DNA from: a bacterium
GTDB lineage: Bacteria; SZUA-79; Acidulodesulfobacterales; Acidulodesulfobacteraceae
Length of the DNA: 9,236 bases
Assembly (NCBI GenBank): GCA_021821565.1
Contig: JAKACI010000042.1
Location: forward strand, 1 to 9,236
Direction: 5' to 3'
Positions 6,146-9,236 of the stretch are shown piece after piece. The notes beneath the pieces are model-generated. The model worked only from the letters and a program-made list of their open reading frames with translations, did no database searches and was not told where the DNA came from. The position numbers and the translations under genes are program-made. Each line of letters begins with the position of its first letter. The first letter of the stretch is position 1.

Positions 6146-6556
6146 TTATCTATTTAAGAATTTATTAATTTTTTCAAACAAAATGGTTTTATCAATGGGC
6201 TTTTCAACAAAATCATTAAAATCTAATGATAATAAATGTTCTTTATTTCCTTTCATTGCATGCGCAGTAACAGCTATAACGGGAATGTCTGCGGTGTTTC
6301 CCGATTGCTTTAGTCTTTTAAACACTTCTATCCCGTCTATTCCTGGAAGACCTATATCTAACAATATCAAAAAGGCGTCGTCGTTATTATTTATTTTTTC
6401 AATAGCTTCAAAACCGTCATAAGCTTCTACTATATTAAAATTATATGGTTCAAGCATTGCTTTAATTAAATCCATATTTATTTCATTATCTTCTACTATA
6501 ATTATTTTTGAATTATCTATTTTATCATTATCTGCGATAGTATTTTCAGTATTCAT
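6146..6556 (-). CDS. Stand-alone response regulator receiver domain (CheY/DivK type)
   Basis: A 136-residue protein consisting of one receiver domain after a short polar N-terminus. Conserved residues are the acidic pair Glu22-Asp23 (IIIVEDNEINMDLI), phospho-acceptor Asp67 (ILLDIGLPGIDG), Thr97 (VIAVTAHAMKG) and Lys119 followed by Pro (FVEKPIDK). There is no output domain, so it acts by protein contact or as a phosphorelay intermediate. The PVIAVTAHAMKG loop is typical of DivK-like and hybrid-kinase receivers. It lies 43 bases downstream of a hybrid histidine kinase on the same strand, its likely partner. The ATG at 6556-6554 has only a weak upstream purine stretch. Confidence 0.92.
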   Translation of the reverse strand: MNTENTIADNDKIDNSKIIIVEDNEINMDLIKAMLEPYNFNIVEAYDGFEAIEKINNNDDAFLILLDIGLPGIDGIEVFKRLKQSGNTADIPVIAVTAHAMKGNKEHLLSLDFNDFVEKPIDKTILFEKINKFLNR

Positions 6557-6575
6557 AAATAAATTACCGATTAGT

Positions 6576-6600
6576 ATTTTATTATATTTTATTATATTTT
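6576..6600. repeat. Short AT-only 10-bp tandem repeat between the kinase and receiver genes
   Basis: The unit attatatttt is repeated exactly at 6581-6590 and 6591-6600, with a partial copy just before. It fills most of the 43-base gap between the kinase stop codon and the receiver gene. No stem-loop is present, so it does not look like a terminator. It is probably simple-sequence expansion. Confidence 0.4.
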
Positions 6601-9236
6601 TAAATTTCTTTTACGATATTTCCTCCAGTGCCCTTAAGTTCGCATAATTTATTAAATATTTTAGATATAATTTCTTCAGGCGTCTCGCCGTCTTCAGGAT
6701 AAGACGCAACCACAAATGTTGCGGTTAAAAGCTTCGAAGCAAGTTCTTCTTCTTTATAGAAGGGATATTCTTTTATTGAAGCCAGAAATCTGTTCGCAAC
6801 GTATAAAGCAGGTTCTTTTAAGGTATTATTGAGTATTATTGCAAATTCGTCATATCCGTACCTGACTACTACATCGGAGCCTCTGAGAGATTTTTTGAAA
6901 ATATCGGCAATCTTTTTAAGCGCAATATCTGAATGAAAATTACCTACTATATCGTTATAGTCTTTGAAATTATCGACATCTATAAGTATAACGCTAAAAG
7001 CTATTTGATATCTTTGAGCCCTGTTAATTTCCTGAGCAAGCCTGATATTAAAATAATTATGATCCAATAAACCGGTTATATCGTCAAATAAACCTGCTTT
7101 ATGAGGATATATAAGTTCTAATTCTCTAATAGATCTTGTTAGTTCTTCGGATGAAAATATTCTTTTTCCTATCACTCTGTCAATATTATTTGAAAGTCTC
7201 ATTCTTTCTTCAACCGTCAAATCTTTTGATGTTATTATAAAAATAGGTATTTGCGATGAGACGGGATGTTTTTTAATATTTTCCGCTACTTCAAAGCCGT
7301 TGACGTCCGGCATTATAAGGTCTAACAATATTAAATCAGGTTTATATTCAATAGCTATTTTTAATCCTTCATCGCCTGTATAAGCATGCAAAAGATTAAA
7401 TCCTTCAGGCTCAAGAATTTTTGAAATCATTTTATGCGTAATTTCTTCATCATCTATTAATAAAATATTTACCTGTCTTTTTTTTCTTTTTGTAGTCAAT
7501 GTAAATTCAGATAAAGTTTTTATCAAAGTTTCTTTGTCTATCGGTTTAACAAGATAATCCGTTGCTCCAAGCGCATATCCTAAATCTTTATTGTCAATCA
7601 TGCTGGTAATTACTATAGGAATATTTCTTGTAATTTTATCCGATTTTAAATCGCTTAATACTTCCCAGCCGTCTTTTTTGGGAATCATTACATCTAAAAG
7701 AATTGCAAAAGGTTTATATTCTTTAGCTTTTTCAATAGCTTCTATTCCGTCGTAAGCGTGAATAACAGAATATCCAGATTTTACCAGATTAACGGTAAAT
7801 AATTCTGAGGTAGGCAAATCGTCTTCTACAACAAGCACAACAGGTTTGTTTCTTTTTTTGCCGAAATCGTCTCTAAATGTTTTATATTGAGTTTTGCCAA
7901 TAATTAATTCGTTATTAATATTAATGGTTTGGGTTTGATCATCACGTTGATTAATATCTATGTCTTCCGCTAAATTTGATGTATTTATTGCGTTTGGAAT
8001 AATAAGCGTAAACGTAGTTTCTTCATTTTCAACTGACTGAACATTAATGTATCCGCCGTGAAGTTCGATTATTCTTTTTGTTAAAGCAAGACCTAACCCT
8101 GTTCCTTCAAATTTTCTTGAGTAACTGCTGTCTATCTGCACAAATTCGTCAAAAATAGCTTTTAATTTATTTTCAGGTACGCCTATTCCTTTATTTACAA
8201 TATCTATTTGTAAATATTCCAGAGTATTTTTTTTAGATTCTTGATTAGATATTATATTTTGTTCAATCTTTTGGGCGTTATTGCAGTTGATTTTAATATC
8301 TGTATTTTTAAAAGAAAATTTTATTGCATTGCTTAAGAGATTATAAATTACCTGCTTAAATTTTATTCTATCGCCGTATAGCTTATAATTTTCATTATAA
8401 TTTTCAATATTATTATAAATAACACTCAAAGACAGCATTTTTTGATCAAGTAATGATTTTAAAACAGTATTTACTTCTTCAAAAACTTCTTTTATAGAAA
8501 ATATAGAATAGTCTAAATTAAATTTCCCCGCTTCAATCTTGGCTATATCTAATATATTATTTATTAATTGAAGAAGATGCTTTCCTGAAACTAATATATT
8601 ATTGATATATTTTTTATGTTTATCGGTTATATCCGAAGAATCTAATAAAAGATCTGAATATCCTATAATAGCGTTTAAAGGAGTTCTAAGTTCATGAGAC
8701 ATATTGGCTATAAATTTTGATTTTAATTCATTGGCTTTGGCTAGTTCTTTGATAGAATTTTCTAATTGTTTGGTGCGGTCTATTATCTTTAATTCAAGGT
8801 TTTCATTAAGGTTTTTAAGTTCTTTTTCATATTTCTTTTTTTCTGTTATATCTTTAGAAATACCTATAGTCCCGATTATTTCTCCTTTATTATTTAAAAT
8901 TCTGGAAATTGTAAGAGAAATATTTGCAAGAGTGTTATCTTTTCTTTTTAAAACAGTTTCATAATTTTGAACAAAATGTTCAGTGCGCAATATATTTAAA
9001 ATTTCATCGCGTTCAATTTTATTAAAATACAAATCAGATGCAGATGTACCGATAATATCTTTTTTTGAAAATCCTAATATTTTTTCTCCGCCTTTATTAA
9101 ATTCGGTAATTTTACCGTTTTTATCGGTAACTATTATCATATCGAATGAGTCGTCTAGAATATTTTGAAAATAATTTTTCTGGTTTTTAAGCTGATTTAT
9201 GATAGATTCTTTGTCTGAATGCGCTTTGTATCTGTC
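6600..9236 (-). CDS. Hybrid sensor histidine kinase: PAS, HisKA, HATPase, two receivers, degenerate GGDEF (5' end off window)
   Basis: The frame is open to the right edge (9236), so the N-terminus is missing; residues are numbered from Met at 9140, which lies inside the PAS domain. Order: PAS (about 1-100, preceded by NYFQNILDDSFD), coiled coil (100-140), HisKA with phospho-acceptor His149 (FIANMSHELRTPLNAIIGY), HATPase with N box NLLSNAIKFS (267-276), G1 box VNKGIGVPE (315-323) and G2 GTGLGLAL (347-354). Then receiver 1 (about 433-545, Asp483, Lys532), receiver 2 (about 556-675, Asp607, IGKRIF where VKP is usual) and a GGDEF-like domain (about 683-846). That domain reads ITGLLDHNYF, LIDVDNFKDYND, then RYGYDEFAIIL: Tyr replaces the second Gly of GGDEF, and the usual GH..GD reads GN..SD. 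No transmembrane segment is seen in this part. It should autophosphorylate and pass phosphate to its own receivers and probably to the receiver encoded next. Confidence 0.93.
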   Translation of the reverse strand, partial: DRYKAHSDKESIINQLKNQKNYFQNILDDSFDMIIVTDKNGKITEFNKGGEKILGFSKKDIIGTSASDLYFNKIERDEILNILRTEHFVQNYETVLKRKDNTLANISLTISRILNNKGEIIGTIGISKDITEKKKYEKELKNLNENLELKIIDRTKQLENSIKELAKANELKSKFIANMSHELRTPLNAIIGYSDLLLDSSDITDKHKKYINNILVSGKHLLQLINNILDIAKIEAGKFNLDYSIFSIKEVFEEVNTVLKSLLDQKMLSLSVIYNNIENYNENYKLYGDRIKFKQVIYNLLSNAIKFSFKNTDIKINCNNAQKIEQNIISNQESKKNTLEYLQIDIVNKGIGVPENKLKAIFDEFVQIDSSYSRKFEGTGLGLALTKRIIELHGGYINVQSVENEETTFTLIIPNAINTSNLAEDIDINQRDDQTQTININNELIIGKTQYKTFRDDFGKKRNKPVVLVVEDDLPTSELFTVNLVKSGYSVIHAYDGIEAIEKAKEYKPFAILLDVMIPKKDGWEVLSDLKSDKITRNIPIVITSMIDNKDLGYALGATDYLVKPIDKETLIKTLSEFTLTTKRKKRQVNILLIDDEEITHKMISKILEPEGFNLLHAYTGDEGLKIAIEYKPDLILLDLIMPDVNGFEVAENIKKHPVSSQIPIFIITSKDLTVEERMRLSNNIDRVIGKRIFSSEELTRSIRELELIYPHKAGLFDDITGLLDHNYFNIRLAQEINRAQRYQIAFSVILIDVDNFKDYNDIVGNFHSDIALKKIADIFKKSLRGSDVVVRYGYDEFAIILNNTLKEPALYVANRFLASIKEYPFYKEEELASKLLTATFVVASYPEDGETPEEIISKIFNKLCELKGTGGNIVKEI

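Noticed and set aside
6183..6422. Plus-strand open frame of 79 codons
   Set aside because: Lies entirely antisense to the receiver-domain gene, which has all conserved residues; composition is that of a mirrored frame.
8704..9168. Two plus-strand open frames of 86 and 61 codons
   Set aside because: Both are antisense to the PAS/HisKA region of the hybrid kinase; their Phe/Ser-rich sequence is the reverse complement of Lys/Asn/Glu codons.
1..9236. CRISPR array
   Set aside because: Because a Cas6 is present I looked for regularly spaced 25-40-base repeats on both strands; only short adjacent AT-rich tandem repeats were found, with no spacer structure.

Overview
The window is strongly AT-rich bacterial DNA with short intergenic gaps, ATA/AGA/AAT-rich codon use and asparagine-rich low-complexity inserts in several unrelated proteins. 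There is no rRNA, tRNA or other marker gene to fix the lineage. The large hybrid histidine kinase, DUF29 and Uma2 genes suit an AT-rich anaerobic or environmental bacterium, perhaps a deltaproteobacterium-like lineage, but that is only a guess.

Left part (1-1960, minus strand): a primase-polymerase of the archaeo-eukaryotic primase (AEP) superfamily, of the type linked to TOTE conflict systems and CRISPR loci (CAPP). It is preceded by a helical TPR-like region. The two halves are in different frames, and a -1 shift at a short A run (967-970) would join them into one protein of about 509 residues. The open frame also extends about 43 codons upstream without a start codon, and a further frame is open to the left edge. 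The locus is therefore a damaged gene, a gene with sequencing indels, or, less likely, a recoded gene.

Middle (1963-4860): a DUF29 gene (minus) lies divergent from a Cas6-type CRISPR RNA endonuclease (plus). Next come a Uma2/DUF820 putative endonuclease (plus) behind a perfect 16-bp tandem repeat that duplicates a TATAAT box, and a relic of the 3' end of a tnpB transposon gene. No CRISPR array and no effector, cas1 or cas2 gene is visible. The Cas6 and primase genes are probably the edge of, or a remnant of, a CRISPR locus lying to the left.

Right part (4862-9236, minus strand): a compact same-strand cluster. It starts with a hybrid sensor kinase (PAS, HisKA, HATPase, two receiver domains, degenerate GGDEF; its N-terminus is off the right edge), followed by a stand-alone receiver protein, a YbgC-type hotdog thioesterase and a short zinc-finger DnaJ-like protein. 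Gaps within the last three genes are only 10-11 bases, so they are probably one operon. The receiver protein is the natural phosphorelay partner of the kinase.

The most interesting part is the CRISPR-type primase with its frame break and possible reverse-transcriptase-like N-terminal remnant, close to a solitary Cas6.
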